A stretch of DNA of 64,000 nt from UBA6107 sp964533735 (GTDB lineage Bacteria > Chloroflexota > Anaerolineae > Anaerolineales > Anaerolineaceae): the NCBI GenBank assembly GCA_964533735.1, contig CAZHMD010000011.1, positions 38,550-102,549 of the forward strand. Reading direction: 5' to 3'. The position numbers and the translations under genes are program-made. Below, piece after piece: positions 1 to 8,199 of this stretch. The notes under the pieces are model-generated. The model saw nothing but the letters and a program-made list of their open reading frames with translations, did no database searches and had not been told where the DNA came from. Within the stretch, counting starts at the first letter, position 1. Every line of letters begins with the position of its first letter.

Positions 1-1
1 G

Positions 2-757
2 AGCAGTTTTCGCTGGCGCACCAAGCATAATATTTGGCATCACACTTACACCAACGTTGCCGGCTTTGATGACGATATTGAAACATTTGGTCTTTTGCGG
101 CTCACGCCGCGCCTCCCCTGGAAACCACTCTTTAAAGCCCAAGCCTGGTACTTCCCGATCATCTACAGCTTTATCGCTTTTGATTTCTTCCTGCGCGATT
201 TTATGATGGTATTTTTAGGCAGATCGGATGCCACTCACATTTATCCAAAAATGGACATGAAGGAGAAGATCACCTTTTGGGCAGGCAAGCTTTCTTATAT
301 CGCAATCATGTTTGTGCTGCCATCCCTGGTTTTCCCGTGGTGGCAAGTGTTGGCTGGCTATTTGCTCATCATGTTCACCGTGGGAGTAATCCTGGGAATT
401 GTATTTCAACTGGCTCACATTAACAGTGATTCCGATTTCCCTGAACCTACCGGTGACCCATTGCACATCGAGAACGAGTGGGCTGTACACCAGGTTGAGA
501 CGACCGTTGACTTTGCACCGCACAACCGCCTGCTGAATTTTTACATAGGGGGTCTAAACTACCAGATCGAGCATCACCTACTGCCCCACATCTGCCATTT
601 GAACTACCCGCATATTGCTCCTATCGTGCAGGCAACCTGCGAGGAATTTCATATCCGCTACACCGTTTACAGCACCTACCGCGAAGCGTTCGCGTGTCAC
701 CTGCGTCAATTACATCTCCTGGGACGTGCCTCAAACAGGGAATTAATCCTCTCCTGA
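2..757 (+). CDS. Fatty acid desaturase, C-terminal part (start lies before the window)
   Basis: The frame is open from base 2, so the gene begins upstream. It encodes a membrane di-iron fatty acid desaturase that would insert a double bond into an acyl chain using oxygen and an electron donor. The second histidine box is visible at the very start (HNIWHHTYTNV, followed by GFDDD) and the third near the end (QIEHHLLP, then YPHIAP). Between them lie hydrophobic membrane segments. The QIEHHL form of the third box is typical of the acyl-lipid/front-end type desaturases. The first histidine box must be in the missing part. An internal ATG at base 95 is not the true start because the histidine box precedes it. 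Substrate and double-bond position cannot be read from this fragment. Confidence 0.88.
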   Translation, partial: SSFRWRTKHNIWHHTYTNVAGFDDDIETFGLLRLTPRLPWKPLFKAQAWYFPIIYSFIAFDFFLRDFMMVFLGRSDATHIYPKMDMKEKITFWAGKLSYIAIMFVLPSLVFPWWQVLAGYLLIMFTVGVILGIVFQLAHINSDSDFPEPTGDPLHIENEWAVHQVETTVDFAPHNRLLNFYIGGLNYQIEHHLLPHICHLNYPHIAPIVQATCEEFHIRYTVYSTYREAFACHLRQLHLLGRASNRELILS

Positions 758-815
758 ACTCTGAAGGAAATGGTATATTGTATAAACCTGCCCCGCCTTT
801 AGCCTCGGAGTTGCC

Positions 816-1043
816 TTGCCACGTGATCTGCGCAAATATGCCTCCAACACCACCGCCCAACTAATCGTCGGCGGGCTGGTCTTATTACTTGTGGTCGGTC
901 TGGGATTGATCGCCTGGATCTATGGGTCCAGGGCAGCCCTGCTGGGGTTTATCTGTATTTTAGGCGGACTCGCAGTGGTTGGATTGATCACCCTGTTTGT
1001 GTTTGGGCTGGATGTAATTATTAAGAAGATCAACAAGGAATAA
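816..1043 (+). CDS. Small two-helix membrane protein, unknown function
   Basis: A 75-residue protein starting at TTG, with GGAG five bases upstream (807-810). It has a short basic N-terminus (PRDLRKYASN), two long hydrophobic stretches (about residues 16-36 and 40-66) and a basic C-terminus (IIKKINKE), so it is predicted to be a small inner-membrane hairpin protein with both ends in the cytoplasm. I do not recognise a family. It lies 58 bases after the desaturase and could be cotranscribed with it. The TTG start and short length leave some doubt about the exact N-terminus. Confidence 0.6.
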   Translation: MPRDLRKYASNTTAQLIVGGLVLLLVVGLGLIAWIYGSRAALLGFICILGGLAVVGLITLFVFGLDVIIKKINKE

Positions 1044-1106
1044 GAAAACCGTACAAACAGTCGCTGTCCTCTCAAATCCTTTGCGTTTCACGACAGGAGA
1101 TCATCA

Positions 1107-1517
1107 ATGAAGCAGTCCATCATCCATGTTGCGCTTGTGGTTCGCGATTACGACGAAGCCATTGCATTCTTCTGCAACAAACTGCATTTCACACTGGTAG
1201 AAGACACTTATCAACCCGAACATGATAAACGCTGGGTGACGGTGGCTCCCCCGGGGTCAAGCGGCTCAACCCTGCTGCTCGCCCGTGCCAATTCACCCGT
1301 GCAGGAAGCTGCCATCGGCAATCAAAGCGGCGGCAGGGTGTTCCTGTTTTTGCACACGGATGACTTCTGGCGCGACTACAACGAAATGTTGATTTCGGGC
1401 ATAAAATTTGTGAGGGAACCAAAAACCGCCTCCTATGGTACGGTTGCGGTTTTTGAAGATCTCTACGGCAATCTGTGGGACCTGGTAGGACCGGCTAGTC
1501 CATCGCCGGAAAAATAA
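1107..1517 (+). CDS. VOC family protein (glyoxalase/bleomycin resistance fold)
   Basis: A 136-residue vicinal-oxygen-chelate protein. It opens with the standard beta strand and helix of the family (IIHVALVVRDYDEAIAFF) and has the second module ending in VFEDLYGNLWDLVGP, where the Glu/Asp-Leu-Tyr-Gly-Asn-Leu-Trp-Asp segment is the usual C-terminal signature. Members bind a divalent metal and act as lyases, dioxygenases or resistance proteins; nothing here fixes the substrate. The start has a good ribosome site (CAGGAG at 1096-1101). Its last 23 bases overlap the end of the convergent lipoprotein gene on the other strand. Confidence 0.85.
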   Translation: MKQSIIHVALVVRDYDEAIAFFCNKLHFTLVEDTYQPEHDKRWVTVAPPGSSGSTLLLARANSPVQEAAIGNQSGGRVFLFLHTDDFWRDYNEMLISGIKFVREPKTASYGTVAVFEDLYGNLWDLVGPASPSPEK

Positions 1518-3078
1518 GCCTGGGCTGCCCGTCCACCCCTTTTACAAGATACAAATAAATGATGGTGGCACCTTCGGGAGAAGTGAATACGTCCCCCGAG
1601 GGATCTTCAAGGCGCACCATGTAGGTCATGGTATCCCAGTCATTTCCCATCATCACCAGTTCCTTCATCGGAAGACAAAACATAATTCCGGCATCACACA
1701 ATGTGCTGAAACTGCCCGCCAGGTCATTGGGATCTATCCCCAGATCAACCAGGTAGGTATCGTCTCCTTCAGCCACCTCGAAGAGGGAGGCGGCGGTATC
1801 ATAATCACCGTCTGCCAGGGCTTGCTGGAACTGCCGGACCACCTCCAACCCAGCGATTAATCCCGCGTCGGGCAATTCCCAAACCGTGGTGCCAAACGCA
1901 GAAAACGCAACCATACGGCTGCCATCAGTATTGAATGTGAATTTGCCTTCGCCGGCGTATGTGTAGAAGTAATCCAGACGTGACCAGGTTTGTGTTTCGT
2001 ATATCGCGCCGAAAATCGAGTAATCATCCTGGTAGTCCAAATTGGCATACCCCGAAATCATCAACAGGTCTCCAGCCGGGTTAAACTTGAGTGAGAGCAA
2101 GCGCAAGCCCGGATCAAACTCGGCAATTTGCTTTCCTGAATCAATCTCCCAGACAACCACGTTATTGTTTTGCGCTGAAAATGCCGCCAGCAAACGTCCG
2201 TCGGGTGTCATGTCTGCATCCAATATTTCACTCAGGCTCACACGGCGAATTGGAGTCCAATCAGAGGTGTTGTAAACATCCACACCTGTCCTGTTGGCGG
2301 AAAATACGCTCAGGCGGGATCCATCTGCCGAGAAATTCAGGACTGCATTTGTTCTGGTGTTGTATGCTGGCGTCTGCGTGAGTATTTTACCGGAAGGATC
2401 CCAGACGTAAAGCGTATCCCGGGTGGCAGCTGCAAAACTACTCGAGTCAGGGGCGATGGCTACGTCGGGGTATTGAGCAGAACCCGCCACCGGGGCATCG
2501 AGAAAGGTACTCTTAAGCTTGTTGGTCGATAAGTCCCACAAACTCACCTTGCGTTTGTTAGTGGAAAACACCAGAGTGTTACCATCTGTGGAAAACGCCG
2601 ATGGACCTGGCCAGGCATCTTCGAGGGGAATTTCGTTGAGCAAGTCGCCGTTGTCCACATCAATCACCACCAGAAATCCGCTTCTGGCGGTCTCACAAGA
2701 CCAGACATTCGAAAGGCTCCCCCAACAGGCAGAAATGGCCATCTTCCTGCCATCCGGGCTTAGTGAGGTCGAAATCGTCGAATAGGATCGTTCCGCGCGC
2801 CATTCCTCAAATCCCTCGAAGTAGCTGCGGGTAATGGCAAATTGGCGAAACCCGACCTGATCAAAGCGTGCCGGCTGAGGCGTGGGCGTGAGGGTTGGCA
2901 CGGCGGTGGGCTGTAAAGTGACGGTAGCGGGTACCTGGGTGTTCACTGCCAGCGTGGCTGTCGGCTTCTGCTCTGCTTCCAGGGTCGACTGGTTTACCGT
3001 TGAATCCGGCAGGTTGCCGGGGGTGCAGGCTGTTACGAAGACAAGCAGAACAAGAAGTGCGGCAAGAAGATTTCGCAT
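1495..3078 (-). CDS. WD40-like repeat lipoprotein
   Basis: A 527-residue secreted lipoprotein. The N-terminus is a signal peptide with lipobox FVTAC (Cys18), followed by a Thr/Pro-rich linker (about residues 20-70, ending in TPTPTP-type sequence). Residues about 95-400 contain degenerate WD40/beta-propeller blades, recognisable by repeated patterns such as SLSPDGRKMAISA, FSTDGNTLVFST, and VWDPSGK or LWDLSTNK. The C-terminal 110 residues begin with a helix resembling the start of an NTF2-like module (FQQALADGDYDTAASLF) and may form a small separate domain. The start is preceded by GGGAGGG. Such proteins are probably surface scaffolds; no ligand can be predicted. A second protein of this style lies at 37790-38911. 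Confidence 0.8.
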   Translation of the reverse strand: MRNLLAALLVLLVFVTACTPGNLPDSTVNQSTLEAEQKPTATLAVNTQVPATVTLQPTAVPTLTPTPQPARFDQVGFRQFAITRSYFEGFEEWRAERSYSTISTSLSPDGRKMAISACWGSLSNVWSCETARSGFLVVIDVDNGDLLNEIPLEDAWPGPSAFSTDGNTLVFSTNKRKVSLWDLSTNKLKSTFLDAPVAGSAQYPDVAIAPDSSSFAAATRDTLYVWDPSGKILTQTPAYNTRTNAVLNFSADGSRLSVFSANRTGVDVYNTSDWTPIRRVSLSEILDADMTPDGRLLAAFSAQNNNVVVWEIDSGKQIAEFDPGLRLLSLKFNPAGDLLMISGYANLDYQDDYSIFGAIYETQTWSRLDYFYTYAGEGKFTFNTDGSRMVAFSAFGTTVWELPDAGLIAGLEVVRQFQQALADGDYDTAASLFEVAEGDDTYLVDLGIDPNDLAGSFSTLCDAGIMFCLPMKELVMMGNDWDTMTYMVRLEDPSGDVFTSPEGATIIYLYLVKGVDGQPRLIFPAMD

Positions 3079-3239
3079 GGTGACCCTCCCGATAATTCAT
3101 ACAATGTTTATCCTAATTATAGTCTATAAGTCAATAGCGGATCACAAATCCTGATATGATTAACATATTGGCTTGATGAAATTAATGGTCGAGCAAAAAG
3201 GTTCTATTCGGCAATTCGAAACCTCCAGGAGGCAATCCC

Positions 3240-4097
3240 ATGATCCCTAAACTGACATTCGGACGCAGCGGACATATGAGCACGCGTATTCTCCTTGGAG
3301 CGGCGGCTTTTTCCAGAGTGCCCCAAGCTGAAGCAGATACAACAATGGAGATGGCTCTCTCCAGTGGGATTAACCACGTGGATGTGGCAGCCAGTTACGG
3401 CGAAGCTGAACTCCGCGTGGGAGACTGGATCAAACGCCACGGCAGGAACTTCTTCCTCGCCACCAAAACCGGCGAACGCAGCGCCGCAAAAGCGCGGGAG
3501 GAAATTCACCGTTCCCTGGAGCGCCTGCATGTGGACCAGGTAGATCTAATCCAACTGCACTTCCTGGTGGATCCGCTCGAGTGGGAGACGGCACTGGGAG
3601 CGGGCGGCGCATTGGAAGCCGCTATTCAGGCGCGAGAGGAAGGGCTGGTGCGCTTCATCGGGGTTACAGGTCACGGGACAACCGTACCGGTGATGCACCT
3701 CAAAGCGCTTGAGCGCTTTGATTTTGACTCGGTTTTACTGCCCTTCAGCTACCTGATGGCGCAAAACAAGCAGTATCTGAGTGATTTTATGAAGTTGTTG
3801 GCTGTTTGCCAGGAGCGTAACATCGCGGTGCAGACTATCAAGTCGCTGGTGCATCAACCGTGGGATGACCAGGAGCGCACGCGCGCCACCTGGTACCGCC
3901 CTCTGGAAGACCAGGCGGATATTGACCTGGCGGTGCACTGGGTGCTGGGGCATGCGGGATTATTCCTGAACACCGCCGGAGATGTTCACATTTTTCCAAG
4001 GATCGTCAGCGCAGCCAACAGTTTCACTTCCGCGCCAACAGAGGAAGAAATGCAGGCACAGGTGGAGAGACTGGGGATGAAAACGCTTTTCCCATGA
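3240..4097 (+). CDS. Aldo/keto reductase family protein
   Basis: A 285-residue NAD(P)H-dependent oxidoreductase of the AKR fold. The catalytic tetrad is recognisable: Asp and Tyr in HVDVAASYGEAE, Lys in LATKTG and His in LIQLHFL. The family reduces aldehydes or ketones. The N-terminus (KLTFGRSGHMSTRILLGAAAF) is the usual first beta strand. The ribosome site CAGGAGG lies just upstream. The gene is transcribed divergently from the WD40-like lipoprotein and has its own promoter region. It is somewhat short for the family (about 310-330 residues is common) and its substrate is unknown. Confidence 0.85.
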   Translation: MIPKLTFGRSGHMSTRILLGAAAFSRVPQAEADTTMEMALSSGINHVDVAASYGEAELRVGDWIKRHGRNFFLATKTGERSAAKAREEIHRSLERLHVDQVDLIQLHFLVDPLEWETALGAGGALEAAIQAREEGLVRFIGVTGHGTTVPVMHLKALERFDFDSVLLPFSYLMAQNKQYLSDFMKLLAVCQERNIAVQTIKSLVHQPWDDQERTRATWYRPLEDQADIDLAVHWVLGHAGLFLNTAGDVHIFPRIVSAANSFTSAPTEEEMQAQVERLGMKTLFP

Positions 4098-4256
4098 TGA
4101 AAATAATCCCTCTAATGAGTTCTGGATAACTGTGACATCACCCTCAACGATGACAGTATTGGGTGTGTTTTAGTAGTATTTCTGGTTTTTTACGAGGTTT
4201 ACTATAATTATTCAATAGAAAATAATTATTCTCACACCATTAAAGTGGAGGGGAGA

Positions 4257-5132
4257 ATGCAGGATTTAAAGATTAAATCCAATCAAATCGAGCTGCAGGT
4301 TCGTGATTATAGGGGTGACGGGGAGGCGATCGTCTTTCTCCATTTCAGCAGTGCCAACCTGATGATGTGGCAGCGCGTTGTTCCCTTCTTTCACGAAAAC
4401 TATCGTGTAATCCTGGTCGATCTGCGCGGACACGGCAGGACAGACCGGCCGGAAGCCAGCCATCAAATCGATGAGATGGCGCGGGACATCGCCGGGATGA
4501 TGGAGTGCATGGAAGTGAAAAAAGCGCACATCGTCGGAAGTTCGCTTGGCGCGGAGACTGGTTTGAGTTTGGCAGCAAATTATCCTGGTAACGTCATCTC
4601 ACTGGTGTGTGATGGGGCGTTGAGCAGTGAATTCGGTCCGTACAGCACCTGGGAAGGCTCTAAGCAGGAATTTGAACAACACGTGGCAGACACACTTAAT
4701 AAAATGAGCGATAAACCGGTAAATTACTATTCTTCAGTTGAGGAGCTGATTGAAGCGAGGAGGGAAATCCTCACGAAATATGGCCTGTGGAATGAACATG
4801 TCGAAGCGATGGAAAGATACGGGGCTTACGAGGCAGGTGACGGCAAATACACTTATGGCATGCAAAAGGCAGCGCACCAGAGTTACATGCAAGGTTATTT
4901 TCATTGCCACCTGGAAGATAACTACACGAAGGTAACCTGCCCTCTTTTAATGATCGCAGAGCAGGAAAACGAAGATGAGGCTGAAAAAGCAGCCATGCGG
5001 GGGTTGCGGGATCTGGCAAAGCAGGCGCAAATCGCGGAGGTCAGCGGTTGGAATCATCCTTACGGATGGCTGCTGGATCCGGATGAGATTTGCCGCGTGA
5101 TCCTGGATTTCCTGCGCAATTTACCAGGATAA
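4257..5132 (+). CDS. Alpha/beta hydrolase
   Basis: A 291-residue alpha/beta-hydrolase fold protein. The oxyanion-loop region (VFLHFSSANLMMW), the DLRGHGRTDRP strand, the nucleophile elbow GSSLGAE and the catalytic His in GWNHPYGW are all visible. It probably hydrolyses an ester, amide or C-C bond; the substrate is unknown. A GTG at 4245 is in frame, but the ATG at 4257 follows a GGAGGGGAG ribosome-binding run, so it is preferred; spacing is short, and the GTG remains possible. It is followed at 28 bases by the NTF2-like gene and then the histidine kinase, all in the same direction. Confidence 0.82.
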   Translation: MQDLKIKSNQIELQVRDYRGDGEAIVFLHFSSANLMMWQRVVPFFHENYRVILVDLRGHGRTDRPEASHQIDEMARDIAGMMECMEVKKAHIVGSSLGAETGLSLAANYPGNVISLVCDGALSSEFGPYSTWEGSKQEFEQHVADTLNKMSDKPVNYYSSVEELIEARREILTKYGLWNEHVEAMERYGAYEAGDGKYTYGMQKAAHQSYMQGYFHCHLEDNYTKVTCPLLMIAEQENEDEAEKAAMRGLRDLAKQAQIAEVSGWNHPYGWLLDPDEICRVILDFLRNLPG

Positions 5133-5160
5133 ATAATGGGTTTATTTGAGAAGGGAGGGA

Positions 5161-5580
5161 ATGGTGACTATTGAGAAGGACCAATATGAAGTTGAAAGCT
5201 GCATCCACGATGCCATTGGCTGGGCGTTGACCAAGGACATTGATCGGTTGTATGCCATCATGGCGCAGGATGAGGATTTCTTCATCTTCCATCCGGATTC
5301 AGGCAGCACGATCGTCGGTTTTGACGCATTTAAAGCCCTCGGAGAGCGCTCATGGATGAAGGATGCGTTTAAAGCCACGGATTACACCATCAAAGATTTG
5401 CGGGTGAAGTTTTCAAGGTTAGGCAATACCGCCTGGTATTCCTGCATGCTGGACGATCACGCCGAGTGGAATGGCAGCCCCAGCGGATGGGATAACTGCC
5501 GCTGGACCGGCACGCTGGAGAAACGCGACGGCAGGTGGGTCATCGTGCAGATGCATTTCTCTTTTGCAAAAGATAACTAA
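5161..5580 (+). CDS. NTF2-like (SnoaL/DUF4440-type) protein
   Basis: A protein of about 139 residues with the cone-like NTF2 fold: an N-terminal helix (DAIGWALTKDIDRLYAIM), a beta strand with DEDFFIFHPDSG, and a C-terminal pair of strands (WTGTLEKRDGRWVIVQMHFSFA), the last typical of SnoaL-like/DUF4440 members. They act as small-molecule enzymes or ligand-binding modules. In-frame starts exist at TTG 5146, ATG 5161 and GTG 5164; the GGGAGGG at 5153-5159 favours 5161 or 5164. It sits 28 bases after the hydrolase and 71 bases before the kinase, so it may be cotranscribed with both. No catalytic residue could be assigned. Confidence 0.78.
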   Translation: MVTIEKDQYEVESCIHDAIGWALTKDIDRLYAIMAQDEDFFIFHPDSGSTIVGFDAFKALGERSWMKDAFKATDYTIKDLRVKFSRLGNTAWYSCMLDDHAEWNGSPSGWDNCRWTGTLEKRDGRWVIVQMHFSFAKDN

Positions 5581-5651
5581 CAGCTGCATTGTCCCTACTA
5601 GAAAACCGAGCTGAAAAGAGTTATATTAACAGGGTATTTCCGGAGGGAAAC

Positions 5652-6851
5652 ATGAAAATCCGTCCTCTTCCCAGGTGGATGATCTTTGTTTACACGGCGT
5701 TGATCCTTACCTATGCAGCCGCTGCTGCGCGATCCATATTCCAATTAGAAGAGAGGGCAGACATCCCGATTTTGATCGGGTGTTTGGCTTTCTATTTAGT
5801 CCTTTTAGTGTTCGAGCCTTTTCTGGTTCCTCGCAGACTGGCTTACCTGCACGTCATCAATGGATTGCAGACCGGAATTGCTTTATTCCTGATGCTGGTA
5901 ATCGATAACCTTGATTATTTCGCACTCCTGGTGATCCCGCCCTGTACTCAAAGCATCCTGTATTTCCCGCGGAAAACGGCTTTCGCCTGGATCGGCGGCA
6001 TCATTATCGCCATTTGCGCCACCCTGCTCATCAGTTTCCCCATCGACGAGAGTATCGGTTATATCATCATCTACCCCACGGCGATTTTCCTCTACACTGC
6101 GTTAAGTTACCTGGCAAAACAGGCAGAAGAAGCCCGGAATCGCAGTGATAAATTACTGGCTGACCTCCAGGTGGCCAACCAGAAATTGCAGGAATACGCC
6201 GAAAAGGTGGAGGAGCTGGCTGCCGTTAACGAACGCAACCGCCTGGCGCGCGAACTGCACGATTCGGTCACCCAGATCATTTTTGGACTTACCTTATCGG
6301 CACAGGCTGCGCGAATCCTTATTGACCGCGATCCCCCGCGCGCCGCCCTCGAATTGGATCACCTGCAGGTGCTGGCGCAGAATGCGCTGGCAGAGATGCG
6401 CGAACTCATCCAGGAGCTGCATCCGCACAATGATACGGTTGAAGGATTGGTGCCTGCACTTCACCAACTGGCAGCCAAACAAAAAACGATGAGCGGGTTA
6501 ACCATTGATCTGCATTTGAAAGGTGACCGCCGTTTACCTGCGCGCATGGAATCAGAATTGTTGAGCGTTGCCCAGGAAGCTGTGAACAATATCGTTAAGC
6601 ACGCTCAATGTGAGCACGCGTTGATCACCCTTGACCTTGAGGACCCAAAACAGATACATCTTGGTATTGAAGATTGCGGTATTGGATTTGACGCATCTCA
6701 CCCGCCGCTGCTTCCTGGTCATCTTGGATTAACCAGCATGCAGGAACGGGTCACTGCGCTGGGCGGGACTCTCAAGATCGACTCACAGCCCGGAAAAGGA
6801 ACGCGGCTAAGCGTGGATATCGTCCAGGAGCAGGAGATTGAATATGCCTGA
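5652..6851 (+). CDS. NarL-type sensor histidine kinase
   Basis: A 399-residue membrane histidine kinase that would phosphorylate a NarL-type regulator. Residues about 10-155 contain five or six hydrophobic segments with very short loops, so the sensor is within or close to the membrane. A coiled linker (about 155-192) leads to the HisKA_3 dimerisation domain with the phospho-acceptor in ARELHDSVTQ (His203). The ATPase domain shows the N box (QEAVNNIVKHA, about 309-319), G1 (EDCGIGFD) and G2 (GHLGLTSMQER, GKGTRLSV). The start at 5652 is chosen because GGAGGG lies at 5642-5647; an upstream ATG-like extension lacks such a site. It overlaps the regulator gene by eight bases, so the two are coupled. 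Confidence 0.92.
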   Translation: MKIRPLPRWMIFVYTALILTYAAAAARSIFQLEERADIPILIGCLAFYLVLLVFEPFLVPRRLAYLHVINGLQTGIALFLMLVIDNLDYFALLVIPPCTQSILYFPRKTAFAWIGGIIIAICATLLISFPIDESIGYIIIYPTAIFLYTALSYLAKQAEEARNRSDKLLADLQVANQKLQEYAEKVEELAAVNERNRLARELHDSVTQIIFGLTLSAQAARILIDRDPPRAALELDHLQVLAQNALAEMRELIQELHPHNDTVEGLVPALHQLAAKQKTMSGLTIDLHLKGDRRLPARMESELLSVAQEAVNNIVKHAQCEHALITLDLEDPKQIHLGIEDCGIGFDASHPPLLPGHLGLTSMQERVTALGGTLKIDSQPGKGTRLSVDIVQEQEIEYA

Positions 6852-7527
6852 TGAAACTACCTCCCCGCCAGGGGAAACACACAAGATTTCCGTTTTAATT
6901 GTCGATGATCACCCGATCGTCAGGCAGGGGCTGCGCACTTTATTGAGCCTGCAGGAAGACATCAATGTGGTTGGCGAGGCGGAAGACGGGAAAATGGCAG
7001 TTGATCTCGCTGCCCGCCTGAGGCCGGACGTGGTGCTGATGGACCTGGTGATGCCGGAACTGGATGGCATTTCCGCCACACGTCAGATCAGCGAATTAAA
7101 ACAATCCACACGGGTGATAGCACTCACCAGTTTTGTGGAAGATGACAAGGTGATCCCTGCCATTCAGGCTGGCGCAGTGAGTTTCTTGCTTAAAGACGTC
7201 TCGCCGACCGATCTGATGGAAGCCATACGGGCGGCTTATAACGGAGAAGCCCGGCTGCACCCCGACGTCATCCGCAAGTTGATGAAACAGGTGGTGTCTC
7301 AACCCACCGCTCCTCAACTCCACTTACCGGAACTTACCGAGCGGGAGTCTGAAGTTCTCATCCTGGTGGCACAGGGGTTAAGCAACCGTGAGATCGCCGT
7401 AAAACTTGTGATCAGCGAGAAAACCGTGAAATCCCACATCAGCAGCCTCCTGGGCAAGTTGGGTCAGGAAGACCGCACCAAGCTGGCAGTGTATGCCATC
7501 CGTAAACACCTGGTTCCTGAAATTTAA
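6844..7527 (+). CDS. NarL/FixJ-family response regulator
   Basis: A 227-residue DNA-binding response regulator. The receiver domain carries the acidic pair (IVDDHP), the phosphorylated Asp (VLMDLVMPELDG), the Thr (ALTSF) and the Lys (LLKDVS). The LuxR-type helix-turn-helix is at the C-terminus (LTERESEVLILVAQGLSNRE, then SEKTVKSHISSL). It starts inside the last codons of the histidine kinase gene: AGGAG at 6832-6836 sets the ATG at 6844, so the pair is almost certainly cognate and translationally coupled. A strong terminator follows at 7578. Target genes are unknown; the stand-alone receiver and kinase-receiver genes downstream are candidates. Confidence 0.93.
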   Translation: MPDETTSPPGETHKISVLIVDDHPIVRQGLRTLLSLQEDINVVGEAEDGKMAVDLAARLRPDVVLMDLVMPELDGISATRQISELKQSTRVIALTSFVEDDKVIPAIQAGAVSFLLKDVSPTDLMEAIRAAYNGEARLHPDVIRKLMKQVVSQPTAPQLHLPELTERESEVLILVAQGLSNREIAVKLVISEKTVKSHISSLLGKLGQEDRTKLAVYAIRKHLVPEI

Positions 7528-7577
7528 TCCCATACTCAGCCTGCAGGCGTAGTCCGCAAGGCTGAAGAGCTCAACCC

Positions 7578-7606
7578 AAAGACCGATCTGAAAATCGGTC
7601 TTTTTG
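7578..7606 (+). terminator. Rho-independent terminator after the response regulator
   Basis: A ten-base stem (AAAGACCGAT with ATCGGTCTTT) and a six-base loop, followed by a T run. It closes the kinase-regulator operon. A weaker hairpin (CAGCCT with AGGCTG) lies just upstream at about 7537-7566. Confidence 0.85.
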
Positions 7607-7663
7607 CTTTTATTAATCCCGACTCTGGCTGGATGCGCCAGGCGCGGTAAACACGTATCCTAA

Positions 7664-7698
7664 CCTCGAATGAAATAACCAAAAGAAATCATTCGAGG
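7664..7698 (+). promoter_or_regulatory. Perfect inverted repeat covering the ribosome site of the stand-alone receiver gene
   Basis: CCTCGAATGA at 7664-7673 is repeated in inverse at 7689-7698 (TCATTCGAGG), separated by 15 bases. The right arm contains the only Shine-Dalgarno-like bases (GAGG, 7695-7698) ahead of the ATG at 7704. In RNA the stem would hide the ribosome site; in DNA it would be a palindromic operator. The repeat is directly seen; the function is inference. Confidence 0.55.
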
Positions 7699-7703
7699 CT
7701 GCA

Positions 7704-8144
7704 ATGACCATTCAAATCCTTATAGTAGATGACCGCGCGGTGGTGCGAAAAGAATTGCGGAATGTGCTTGACCTTTCCACGAATATCACCATCATTGGTG
7801 AAGCTGCAGGCGGGCAGGAAGCCATCCTGAAAGCGGGGACGCTCAAGCCGGATATCGTACTGATGGATTTGGAAATGCCGGGGGTGGACGGCTTTGAGGC
7901 GACCCGCCAGATCAAAGCACAGCAACTGGCGCGTAAAGTGATTGCATTCACCGTTTACGCCGATGCCCATCATGAACAGAAAGCTTTGCAGGCTGGGGCA
8001 GACGCGTTTGTTGTAAAAGGCACGGATGTACGCACACTTCTTGATCTATTTGAACAACTCGTCAATCAGGTGGATGAAAAAACGGATAGATCAGCGGAGA
8101 GGCAGGAAGGAGAAACATCATTGACAAAAGGCATAACCGGATAA
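7704..8144 (+). CDS. Stand-alone receiver-domain protein
   Basis: A 146-residue protein made of one receiver domain and a charged tail. The conserved residues are present: the acidic patch (IVDDRA, with Asp-Asp), phospho-acceptor Asp in VLMDLEMPGVDG, Thr in IAFTVY and Lys in FVVKGTD. There is no DNA-binding or enzymatic output domain, and the last 35 residues (after about 110) are polar and probably flexible. It could act as a phosphate sink, a CheY-like effector or an adaptor for the kinases of this island. It is separated from the upstream regulator by a terminator and has the inverted repeat over its ribosome site. Confidence 0.88.
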   Translation: MTIQILIVDDRAVVRKELRNVLDLSTNITIIGEAAGGQEAILKAGTLKPDIVLMDLEMPGVDGFEATRQIKAQQLARKVIAFTVYADAHHEQKALQAGADAFVVKGTDVRTLLDLFEQLVNQVDEKTDRSAERQEGETSLTKGITG

Positions 8145-8199
8145 CTTTTATTTAACGCGTCCATTTTTTTCATTTCCATTCAATTTTGCGAGGTTAATT

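Noticed and set aside
215..523. Minus-strand open frame inside the desaturase
   Set aside because: It has no ribosome site and lies opposite the conserved histidine-box coding frame, so it is a shadow.
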